NCBI GenBank assembly: GCA_013694885.1
Contig: JACDBO010000421.1
Coordinates: forward strand, 1 to 5,509
Reading direction: 5' to 3'
DNA length: 5,509 bases
From: Chloroflexia bacterium
GTDB lineage: Bacteria > Chloroflexota > Chloroflexia > Thermomicrobiales > UBA6265
Positions within the stretch are counted from its first letter, which is position 1; each line of letters starts with the position of its first letter. The notes beneath the pieces were generated by a model. The model was not told the origin of the DNA and did no database searches. It worked only from the letters and a program-made list of their open reading frames with translations. A program made the translations under genes and the position numbers. Shown here in pieces: positions 1 to 5,079 of this stretch.

Positions 1-42
1 CCTCTGATTCCGTGAAAGTTGCCCCGCTCGTGATGCCACCCG

Positions 43-72
43 TTGTCTCTCCACTTTGCGGCATGGTATGCT
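43..72 (+). promoter_or_regulatory. Putative sigma-70-type promoter of the tRNA-Pro gene
   Basis: A TTGTCT hexamer at 43-48 (4 of 6 matches to TTGACA) and a TATGCT hexamer at 67-72 (4 of 6 matches to TATAAT) are separated by 18 nt. Transcription would start near position 79, just ahead of the tRNA 5' end at 83, which is a usual geometry for a short-leader tRNA transcript. Both boxes are imperfect and the call rests on spacing and position. Nothing else is recognisable in bases 1-42. Confidence 0.4.
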
Positions 73-82
73 GCCCGCGCTT

Positions 83-157
83 CGGGGAGTGGCGCAGTCC
101 GGTTAGCGCGCAGCGTTCGGGACGCTGAGGTCGGAGGTTCGAATCCTCTCTCCCCGA
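83..157 (+). tRNA. tRNA-Pro, anticodon CGG
   Basis: The gene folds into a complete cloverleaf. The acceptor stem is CGGGGAG (83-89) with CTCCCCG (150-156). The D stem is GCGC (92-95) with GCGC (106-109), and the D loop contains GG. The anticodon stem is CAGCG (111-115) with CGCTG (123-127), and its loop TTCGGGA (116-122) puts anticodon CGG at 118-120, which reads proline codon CCG. The T arm is GGAGG (133-137), loop TTCGAAT, then CCTCT (145-149), with one G-U pair at its base. The first pair C1-G72 and discriminator A73 (157) are the known identity features of bacterial tRNA-Pro and agree with the anticodon. The 3' CCA is not encoded (the gene is followed by CCT), so a CCA-adding enzyme must complete the end. 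It is transcribed towards selA but has its own terminator in between. Confidence 0.97.
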
Positions 158-163
158 CCTTCA

Positions 164-194
164 GGGAACGGCACCACGCCGTTCCCGTTTTTTT
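164..194 (+). terminator. Intrinsic (rho-independent) terminator after tRNA-Pro
   Basis: A perfect 9-bp stem, GGGAACGGC (164-172) with GCCGTTCCC (178-186), closes a 5-nt loop ACCAC. It is followed by one G and seven consecutive T residues (188-194). It starts 7 nt after the tRNA 3' end, so it should end the tRNA transcript and insulate selA, which starts about 95 nt downstream. Confidence 0.92.
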
Positions 195-211
195 CGTCTC
201 CGAAATCGCAA

Positions 212-239
212 GGGAGCGCTCCCCGCACGCAAGCGCTCC
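212..239 (+). promoter_or_regulatory. GC-rich palindrome and overlapping hairpin in the selA leader
   Basis: GGGAGCGCTCCC at 212-223 is a perfect 12-bp palindrome. Its core GGAGCGCT (213-220) can instead pair with AGCGCTCC (232-239) as an 8-bp hairpin with an 11-nt loop. No T-run follows, so it is not an intrinsic terminator. It lies between the tRNA terminator and the selA ribosome-binding site. It could be a protein-binding operator, an RNA structure in the selA leader, or chance in GC-rich DNA. The structure is directly visible and the function is unknown. Confidence 0.35.
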
Positions 240-278
240 ATCTCATCGGGAATGACGCGAACCGCCCATATCCCGGTC

Positions 279-282
279 GGAG
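279..282 (+). promoter_or_regulatory. Ribosome-binding site of selA
   Basis: GGAG lies 6 nt ahead of the ATG at 289. It supports this start over downstream candidates in the same frame. Confidence 0.6.
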
Positions 283-288
283 CAGCAG

Positions 289-1722
289 ATGACACGAACC
301 GTTGGCAACCACCAGAGTCCCTCGAATCCCGCGATCCACACTCCTGATTATCGCGTCCTTCCGTCCGTCGATCAGCTGCTGCGCAGCATCCCACCTCGCG
401 ACCGCGGCAGCCTCAACGTTTCGATCTTCGCCGCGCTCTTCGCACAGGTGCTGTCCGACGCTCGTGAGGAAATTGCGGGTGGCGTGCCGCTCACCAGAGA
501 CACGGTGATCGACCGCGCACGAGCAGCAACCCTCGCCGTGACGACGCCCCGTTTAGCGCGACTGATCAATGCCACAGGCATCATCGTCCACACCAACCTC
601 GGCCGTGCTCCGGTGAGCCGGCAGGCAGCCTCAGCGATGGCCGAGGTCGCGTCGTCCTCCGTGCCACTCGAACTCGACCCGGAAACCAATCAGCGCGGCG
701 GCCGGATGTCGGAGATAAGCCACATCATGCGGCTGCTCACCGGTGCCCAAGAGACGCTTGTCGTTAACAACAACGCCGCCGCGGTGCTCCTGGCGCTCTC
801 AGCGCTCGCCGCCAGCAAACAGGTCATCGTCTCCCGAGGCGAGGCTGTCGAGATCGGCGGCGGGTTTCGCATCCCCGACGTTCTCCGCCAGTCAGGTGCG
901 GAACTCATCGAGGTCGGAACCACCAATCGAACCTATGTTGATGACTACCGAAACGCCATCGAACCAGAGACCGCCGCGCTGCTCAAAGTCCACTCAAGCA
1001 ACTTTCGGATAGTCGGATTCACCACAACTCCGTCACTCTCGGAGCTGGTCGCCCTTGGCCATGAGTTCAACCTGCCAGTCATCGAGGACCTCGGCAGCGG
1101 CGCCCTCCTCGATACCTCCACCTATGGCCTCGGTCACGAGCCGACGATCGGTGAGAGCATCACCGCGGGCGTCGCTCTCGTTATGGCCAGTGGCGACAAG
1201 TTGCTCGGTGGCCCGCAGGCCGGCATCCTGCTCGGCGATGAGAAATGGATAGCGCATATCGCTCGCCACCCACTTGTCCGCGCCGTTCGTGCCGACAAGA
1301 CTTGCCTCGCCGGCCTCGCCGCCACGCTTCGGCACTATCTCCGCGATGAAGCACCAACCACGATCCCCGTGTGGCGGATGGTCAGCGCGACCATCGATGA
1401 TCTCCGCAACCGCGCGGAAAACATCCGCCGTGACCTCACCCACCTCACGGAGCTGATCTCCGTCGTCGACAGCGCATCGACCGTCGGTGGCGGATCACTC
1501 CCTGGCCGGACCCTCCCAAGCATCGCGCTGCGCATCCATCCATCCACCCAAGAATCGGTAGACGATCTCGCGAAGCACCTCCGCACAAAATCTGTCCCTC
1601 CAATCTACGGGCACATTGTGGAAGGAGCGCTGTTCCTCGATCTCCGCACCGTCCTCCCCGAGCAAGACCCCGAGCTGACCGTCTCCCTCACCGCAACGCT
1701 CAAACCATCGACATCGAATTGA
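289..1722 (+). CDS. selA: L-seryl-tRNA(Sec) selenium transferase (selenocysteine synthase)
   Basis: SelA is a cytoplasmic PLP enzyme that converts seryl-tRNA(Sec) to selenocysteinyl-tRNA(Sec) using selenophosphate, the step that makes the 21st amino acid for UGA decoding. The protein is 477 aa (E. coli SelA is 463 aa) and looks full length. The N-terminal region, about residues 20-90, begins with LPSVDQLL and corresponds to the family's tRNA-binding domain. The PLP core follows with INATGIIVHTNLGRAP (93-108), VVNNNAAAVLLAL (158-170), VSRGEAVEIGGGFRIPDV (181-198), EVGTTNR (208-214), KVHSSNFRIVGFT (233-245) and EDLGSG (266-271). SGDKLLGGPQAG (301-312) carries K304, equivalent to the PLP-binding Lys295 of E. 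coli. The C-terminal part keeps VGGGSLPG (399-406) and DLRTVLPEQD (451-460). This complete set argues against a SelA-like paralogue. No selB, selC or selD lies in the window, and the neighbouring tRNA is proline, not Sec. It is convergent with dnaG. Confidence 0.97.
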   Translation: MTRTVGNHQSPSNPAIHTPDYRVLPSVDQLLRSIPPRDRGSLNVSIFAALFAQVLSDAREEIAGGVPLTRDTVIDRARAATLAVTTPRLARLINATGIIVHTNLGRAPVSRQAASAMAEVASSSVPLELDPETNQRGGRMSEISHIMRLLTGAQETLVVNNNAAAVLLALSALAASKQVIVSRGEAVEIGGGFRIPDVLRQSGAELIEVGTTNRTYVDDYRNAIEPETAALLKVHSSNFRIVGFTTTPSLSELVALGHEFNLPVIEDLGSGALLDTSTYGLGHEPTIGESITAGVALVMASGDKLLGGPQAGILLGDEKWIAHIARHPLVRAVRADKTCLAGLAATLRHYLRDEAPTTIPVWRMVSATIDDLRNRAENIRRDLTHLTELISVVDSASTVGGGSLPGRTLPSIALRIHPSTQESVDDLAKHLRTKSVPPIYGHIVEGALFLDLRTVLPEQDPELTVSLTATLKPSTSN

Positions 1723-1733
1723 CGCAGTCTCCG

Positions 1734-1753
1734 CCTGCCCCCACCTGCCCCCA
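1734..1753 (+). repeat. Tandem duplication of a 10-bp unit just after selA
   Basis: CCTGCCCCCA occurs twice, perfectly and head to tail (1734-1743 and 1744-1753). A further CCTG follows at 1755-1758, leading directly into the first hairpin repeat. This is a simple tandem repeat, possibly from replication slippage at the edge of a repeat insertion. Confidence 0.8.
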
Positions 1754-1757
1754 ACCT

Positions 1758-1786
1758 GTCATTTCGAGCCGCAGCGAGAAATCTCT
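1758..1786 (+). repeat. Interspersed hairpin repeat, copy 1 (GTCATTTCGAG type)
   Basis: ATTTC (1761-1765) pairs with GAAAT (1778-1782) and GC (1768-1769) pairs with GC (1774-1775) around a CGCA loop. Between the two helices GA (1766-1767) faces GA (1776-1777), a tandem G-A mismatch. The design matches copy 3, but the outer helix differs in sequence on both sides, so pairing is kept. Similar GTCATTC-type repeats are, to my knowledge, common between genes in Chloroflexota and some other phyla. This is a recollection and was not searched. Confidence 0.7.
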
Positions 1787-1874
1787 CGTTGAAGGGCGAC
1801 TGTCGCAAGTTGAAGAATACCTAGCCTCCGACCCCCCATACGGAAACCGTTTGATAGGTTGTGAAATACGAACC

Positions 1875-1918
1875 CCCGTCATTCTGAGTGGATTGTCACA
1901 GGGGATGTCTCGTACATC
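1875..1918 (+). repeat. Interspersed hairpin repeat, copy 2 (diverged)
   Basis: CCCGTCATTCTGAG (1875-1888) is identical to the start of copy 3 (1932-1945). The right half differs, but ATTCT (1881-1885) still pairs with GGGAT (1902-1906) using two G-T wobbles, and GTG (1888-1890) pairs with CAC (1897-1899) around a 6-nt loop, with a 2x2 internal loop between. A second hairpin, GATGT (1904-1908) with ACATC (1914-1918), overlaps the end. Confidence 0.6.
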
Positions 1919-1931
1919 ACTTTCACCTGCA

Positions 1932-1965
1932 CCCGTCATTCTGAGGCCGCAGCCGAAGAATCCCC
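1932..1965 (+). repeat. Interspersed hairpin repeat, copy 3 (best conserved)
   Basis: After the shared CCCGTCATTCTGAG, ATTCT (1938-1942) pairs with AGAAT (1957-1961) and GGC (1945-1947) pairs with GCC (1952-1954) around a CGCA loop. GA (1943-1944) faces GA (1955-1956) between the helices. A small GCGC-GAA-GCGC hairpin (1966-1976) follows directly. It has the same orientation as copies 1 and 2. Confidence 0.75.
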
Positions 1966-2024
1966 GCGCGAAGCGCTCGACGGCGAAGCCGGCGCGTCAT
2001 CCGGGTAACGGCGTCCCCCCCAGC

Positions 2025-2056
2025 CTTCGGCCGGAATCGGTATAAGACCGCCGAAG
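2025..2056. repeat. Short inverted repeat near the dnaG 3' end
   Basis: CTTCGGC (2025-2031) and GCCGAAG (2050-2056) form 7-bp arms 18 nt apart, about 30 nt past the dnaG stop codon in its direction of transcription. On the minus strand a G-rich run follows, not T residues, so it is not a standard intrinsic terminator. It could still stabilise the 3' end of the dnaG mRNA, or be part of another intergenic repeat. Confidence 0.4.
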
Positions 2057-2086
2057 TTCATCCCTTTAGAACAGACCCACCGCGCC

Positions 2087-3964
2087 TCATCGATGCTGCC
2101 CCTGTGGTGACCGCGAATCGCGAAAGTAGGGGCTTGGTGGCGGATAGAGCTGGCGGTGTCGATCGGCGAGAGCCGAGAGCTGGCCGCGGAGCGAGTCGAC
2201 CGCTTCCGTATCGTCCTCCCGCGCCGCCGCTTCGATATTCGATTGTATCTGCCGCGCCAGAAAGACAAATCGCTCCCGGCCGAGCGTGTCCAACATCTGC
2301 GTAACCGCCCGTTGGACGTGCCCGGGGAACTGCTCCGGCTGACCCTCCACAGCGCTCAACAGCGCTTCCGCATGGTCGGCAAGTTGATCGTCGAGTCCGG
2401 CAACCACCTGCTCCGCCGTCAATCCCGCGATCGCCGGGTCGCTAAGAATGCGCAGTAACTCCCGGTTGCGGGCATCCAGTAGGTCGTCAGGCGGAATGCG
2501 CACGGCGATCGCTCGCGTCAGGTCGTGATGCTGAAGCAGGAGCGCCAGGAGATGATCCTCAGTTGCCCGCCGTCGTGCCTTCGGATGGTCCGCCGCCTCG
2601 CTCGGACGCGCGGATGTCCGTGCCCTCGCGCGTCGAATCTCCGAGACCACCAGCCTCTCATCCAGATCGAGCCGTCGCGCTAGCTGGCTCATATAATGTC
2701 CCTGCACGATTCGATCTGGAATCTGCTGGAGGAGCGGCGCCACCCGAGTGACGACCTCAGCTTTTCCGCGCGCGTCGTCCCGCCCGACGTCACGCACCAG
2801 GACGTCCAAGGTGAAATCCAGGAAGGGGCGAGCGCGCCGCACGATCTCCGGCCAGCGCTCCGGTGCCTTGCGGATCAGCTCGTCCGGGTCCTTGCCCTCC
2901 GGCAACTCCACGATGGCGATCTCGGCGTTCAACTTTCGCTCGAATCGCACGACCCCGAGTGCATCCGGTATTGGCACCATGTCTTGATCGAGCGCATCCC
3001 GCATCGTCTCCAGACCGCGCAGCGTCGCCATTTGGCCGGCCGTGTCCGCATCGAGAGCAAGAACGATCCGCTTGCTGCCTCGCTTCACTTGAGCCACTTG
3101 CCCTTCGGTGAGCGCGGTCCCCATCGCCGCCACGACGTTCTCGTGGCCGAACTGATGCGCCGCGATCGCGTCCATATAGCCCTCGACGATGACGACCTCA
3201 TCGTGTTTCCGAATCGCATCGCGTGCGAGGTCCAGACCGTACACGAGCGAACTCTTGTCGAAGATCGGCGTCTGCGGGGAGTTGAGGTACTTCGGCATGG
3301 CGTCGCCGAGCGCCCGTCCACCGAAACCGACGACATTGCCGTCGCGGTCTCGGATCGGGAACATCAGCCGGTTACGGAATCGGTCGTAGTAGCCGCCATT
3401 TGGTCGCTCCTGCAACAACCCCGCCTCGACACCTGTGGGACCATCGACCGATCGGCTGCTCAGGAAGTTGGTGAGGTGTTCCCAGCCATCCGGCGCGAAA
3501 CCGAGACCGAAGCGCTCCACCATCTCCGGCGACACCCCGCGCTGTTCGACCAATGCGCGCCCGTCCGCACCGGCCGATGCGCGCTGCAGGACGTGGCCGA
3601 AGAACGTCGCCGCGAGCTGGTTGATCTCGACCAGGCGCCTCCGATGCTCGTCCTGCTTCGGCGTGGGCGCCGCTCCCGGCTCCAGCTCCACACCGGCACG
3701 GCGCGCCAGCTCGCGCAGCCCCTCACGGAACTCCACATGCTCACTCAACATGTAGAAGGTAAAGATGTCGCCGCCCTTGCCGCAGCCGAAACAATGAAAG
3801 TTCTGCGAATCTGGAAACACGATGAACGAAGGTGTCTTCTCTTGGTGGAACGGGCAGAGACCTTTGAAGGTGCGGCCCGTCTTTTTCAAGCTAGGCACAT
3901 ACCCCCGCACCAATTCCACGATATCCGTTCGATCCCGAATCTCCGCGACCGCATCGCGCGCCAT
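2087..3964 (-). CDS. dnaG: DNA primase DnaG
   Basis: DnaG makes the RNA primers for Okazaki fragments and leading-strand starts, working with the replicative helicase DnaB. The protein is 625 aa, a normal length. The N-terminal CHC2 zinc-binding domain has C37, H40, C58 and C61 in CPFH and HCFGCGKGGD. The RNA polymerase domain follows, with YDRFRNRLMFPIRD (193-206), VGFGGRALG (212-220) and PKYLNSPQTPIFDK (224-237). The Toprim core has EGYMD (E261) and DADTAG (D305, D307), matching E. coli E265, D309 and D311. The KDPD motif (358-361) supplies further acidic residues. About 18 extra residues sit between DADTAG and KDPD compared with E. coli. The C-terminal region, roughly 465-605, is the expected helicase-binding domain, and a Pro/Ser-rich tail ends the protein. 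The ATG at 3964 is preceded by GAGGAGG at 9-nt spacing. It lies 44 nt after dgt and is probably in the same transcript. Confidence 0.98.
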   Translation of the reverse strand: MARDAVAEIRDRTDIVELVRGYVPSLKKTGRTFKGLCPFHQEKTPSFIVFPDSQNFHCFGCGKGGDIFTFYMLSEHVEFREGLRELARRAGVELEPGAAPTPKQDEHRRRLVEINQLAATFFGHVLQRASAGADGRALVEQRGVSPEMVERFGLGFAPDGWEHLTNFLSSRSVDGPTGVEAGLLQERPNGGYYDRFRNRLMFPIRDRDGNVVGFGGRALGDAMPKYLNSPQTPIFDKSSLVYGLDLARDAIRKHDEVVIVEGYMDAIAAHQFGHENVVAAMGTALTEGQVAQVKRGSKRIVLALDADTAGQMATLRGLETMRDALDQDMVPIPDALGVVRFERKLNAEIAIVELPEGKDPDELIRKAPERWPEIVRRARPFLDFTLDVLVRDVGRDDARGKAEVVTRVAPLLQQIPDRIVQGHYMSQLARRLDLDERLVVSEIRRARARTSARPSEAADHPKARRRATEDHLLALLLQHHDLTRAIAVRIPPDDLLDARNRELLRILSDPAIAGLTAEQVVAGLDDQLADHAEALLSAVEGQPEQFPGHVQRAVTQMLDTLGRERFVFLARQIQSNIEAAAREDDTEAVDSLRGQLSALADRHRQLYPPPSPYFRDSRSPQGQHR

Positions 3965-3973
3965 GATGTGTAT

Positions 3974-3980
3974 CCTCCTC
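3974..3980 (-). promoter_or_regulatory. Ribosome-binding site of dnaG
   Basis: GAGGAGG, read on the minus strand, lies 9 nt ahead of the ATG at 3964 within the dgt-dnaG gap. It fixes the dnaG start and suggests efficient independent initiation rather than dependence on coupling to dgt. Confidence 0.85.
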
Positions 3981-4008
3981 GAATTATCCCCAGCGTGTGC
4001 GGACGCGC

Positions 4009-5079
4009 TCAGGCAATGGTGCGGGGCACGAAGATTCGCTCATAGACCTCCACAGCATAGCGGTCGCTCATCGACGCCACAAAGTCGACCGCGAGCCGTT
4101 CTGGCGTGGCTTCTTCTGGTCGATCCGCGTCGAACGTATGGATGCGGCCGGTGTCCTCGGCGAAGTAGTGGAACAGCGCGACAACGACGTGTTGCGCCCG
4201 TCGTGTCTCCTCGCGTTCATTGATCGGGCCGTACACGCGCTCGAACAGAAATGAGCGGAGGAGATCGGCCGCCGTCTGAATTGAAGTGGACATAACAATG
4301 GAACCGGGAGCATCCGCAACGTTTGAACGATCGACGATGTCGCGGACGAGTGTGTCGATCCGTTCGGCGTGCGAGTCACCCAGTACCTCTATCACTGCCG
4401 GCGGTACGTCCTCCGTGCGCACGATCCCAGCCCGCATGGCGTCGTCGAGGTCGTGGTTGATGTAGGCGACTCCGTCCGCGATCTTGAGTACCTGCCCTTC
4501 GAGGGTAGCGGGCATCGCTGAGACATTCTCGGTAATCCCACCACGCGGCTTGGAGTGGTGGAGGATTCCATCGCGGACAGGCTCCGACAGGTTTAAACCC
4601 GCCCCTTCCTTTTCGAGCCGGTCGACGATCCGCAAACTCTGCTCGTTGTGGCGAAACCCTGGAAACACTTCGGCCAGCGCGCGCTCCCCAGCATGGCCAA
4701 ACGGCGTGTGCCCGAGGTCGTGCCCGACGCCGATGGCCTCGACCAGGTCCTCGTTCAGGTTGAGCGCACGTCCGATCGTCCGCGCGATCTGCGTCACTTC
4801 GAGCGTGTGTGTCAAGCGAGTGCGATAGTGGTCACCCGGCGGCGCCAAAAACACTTGCGTCTTATGTTTCAGGCGCCGAAAACTCTTGCTGTGGATGATC
4901 CTGTCCCGGTCGCGCTGAAACGCCGTGCGGACCGGAGACGGTGCCTCGTCTCGCAGACGACGCGCACCACGACTGCGCGTCGCCAGGGGTGCCAACCAAA
5001 GCTCCTCCCGCGCTTCGAGTCGCTCTCGCACCGACGCGAACGTGACCGCCACGGAGTCATGCTCAGTCGCCATCCCCAC
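4009..5079 (-). CDS. dgt: HD-domain deoxynucleoside triphosphate triphosphohydrolase (dGTPase-like)
   Basis: Dgt-family enzymes hydrolyse dNTPs (dGTP in the founding member) to deoxynucleoside plus triphosphate and so adjust the nucleotide pool for replication. From the GTG the protein is 356 aa. The metal-binding HD signature is intact: H91 in TRLTHTLEV, H120-D121 in GVGHDLGHTPFGHAGE, and D202 in KIADGVAYINHDLDD. Other family hallmarks are HSKSFRRLKHKTQVF (63-77), HNEQSLRIVDRLE (144-156) and a C-terminal MSDRYAVEVYERIF (337-350). The length fits the shorter Dgt-like subfamily rather than the roughly 505-aa E. coli enzyme, so the preferred substrate cannot be read from the sequence. The start is ambiguous: GTG at 5079 is 6 nt from GGAGG, while ATG at 5073 is 12 nt away and gives 354 aa. 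The gene overlaps the upstream helicase gene by 17 or 11 nt and is followed by dnaG. Confidence 0.95.
   Translation of the reverse strand: MGMATEHDSVAVTFASVRERLEAREELWLAPLATRSRGARRLRDEAPSPVRTAFQRDRDRIIHSKSFRRLKHKTQVFLAPPGDHYRTRLTHTLEVTQIARTIGRALNLNEDLVEAIGVGHDLGHTPFGHAGERALAEVFPGFRHNEQSLRIVDRLEKEGAGLNLSEPVRDGILHHSKPRGGITENVSAMPATLEGQVLKIADGVAYINHDLDDAMRAGIVRTEDVPPAVIEVLGDSHAERIDTLVRDIVDRSNVADAPGSIVMSTSIQTAADLLRSFLFERVYGPINEREETRRAQHVVVALFHYFAEDTGRIHTFDADRPEEATPERLAVDFVASMSDRYAVEVYERIFVPRTIA

Larger units (their letters stand above)
1723..2086. other. Gene-free convergent intergenic region with small hairpin repeats
   Basis: These 364 nt lie between the selA and dnaG stop codons. They contain a tandem 10-mer, three hairpin repeats and a further short inverted repeat, each listed separately. 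Short open frames cross the repeats on both strands, including a 41-codon minus-strand frame at 2061-1936. They have no convincing ribosome-binding site or recognisable protein similarity, and I do not call them genes. No hairpin with a T-run was found on either strand. Confidence 0.7.

Noticed and set aside
83..157. Possibility that the tRNA next to selA is selC (tRNA-Sec)
   Set aside because: The anticodon is CGG, the variable loop has five nt and the length is 75 nt. tRNA-Sec has a TCA anticodon, an extended acceptor/T-arm domain and a long variable arm.
43..255. A 70-codon + strand open frame across the tRNA and terminator
   Set aside because: It is wholly accounted for by the tRNA and terminator sequences and has no protein similarity I recognise.
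209..256. A possible fourth repeat copy on the minus strand beginning GTCATTCCC (256-248)
   Set aside because: Only the first seven or eight bases match and the rest does not form the common hairpin. The region is better described by the GGGAGCGCTCCC palindrome.
1936..2061. A 41-codon minus-strand open frame just past dnaG, starting at an ATG at 2061
   Set aside because: It runs through the hairpin repeat, its translation is a low-complexity Pro/Ser/Ala tail, and GGG directly abuts the ATG, so there is no usable ribosome-binding spacing. It is best explained as an accident of the repeat.
3983..3988. GATAAT on the minus strand in the dgt-dnaG gap, resembling a -10 box for a dnaG-specific promoter
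   Set aside because: No -35 hexamer lies at suitable spacing (TTGCCT is 22 nt away), the TG extension is one base off, and the implied start near 3976 would cut into the dnaG ribosome-binding site.
2696..4045. A 449-codon open frame on the + strand, antisense to dnaG and the end of dgt
   Set aside because: It mirrors the codon structure of dnaG on the opposite strand, as is common in GC-rich DNA. It is Arg/His/Leu-rich with no recognisable domain, while the minus-strand frame is an unmistakable full-length primase.
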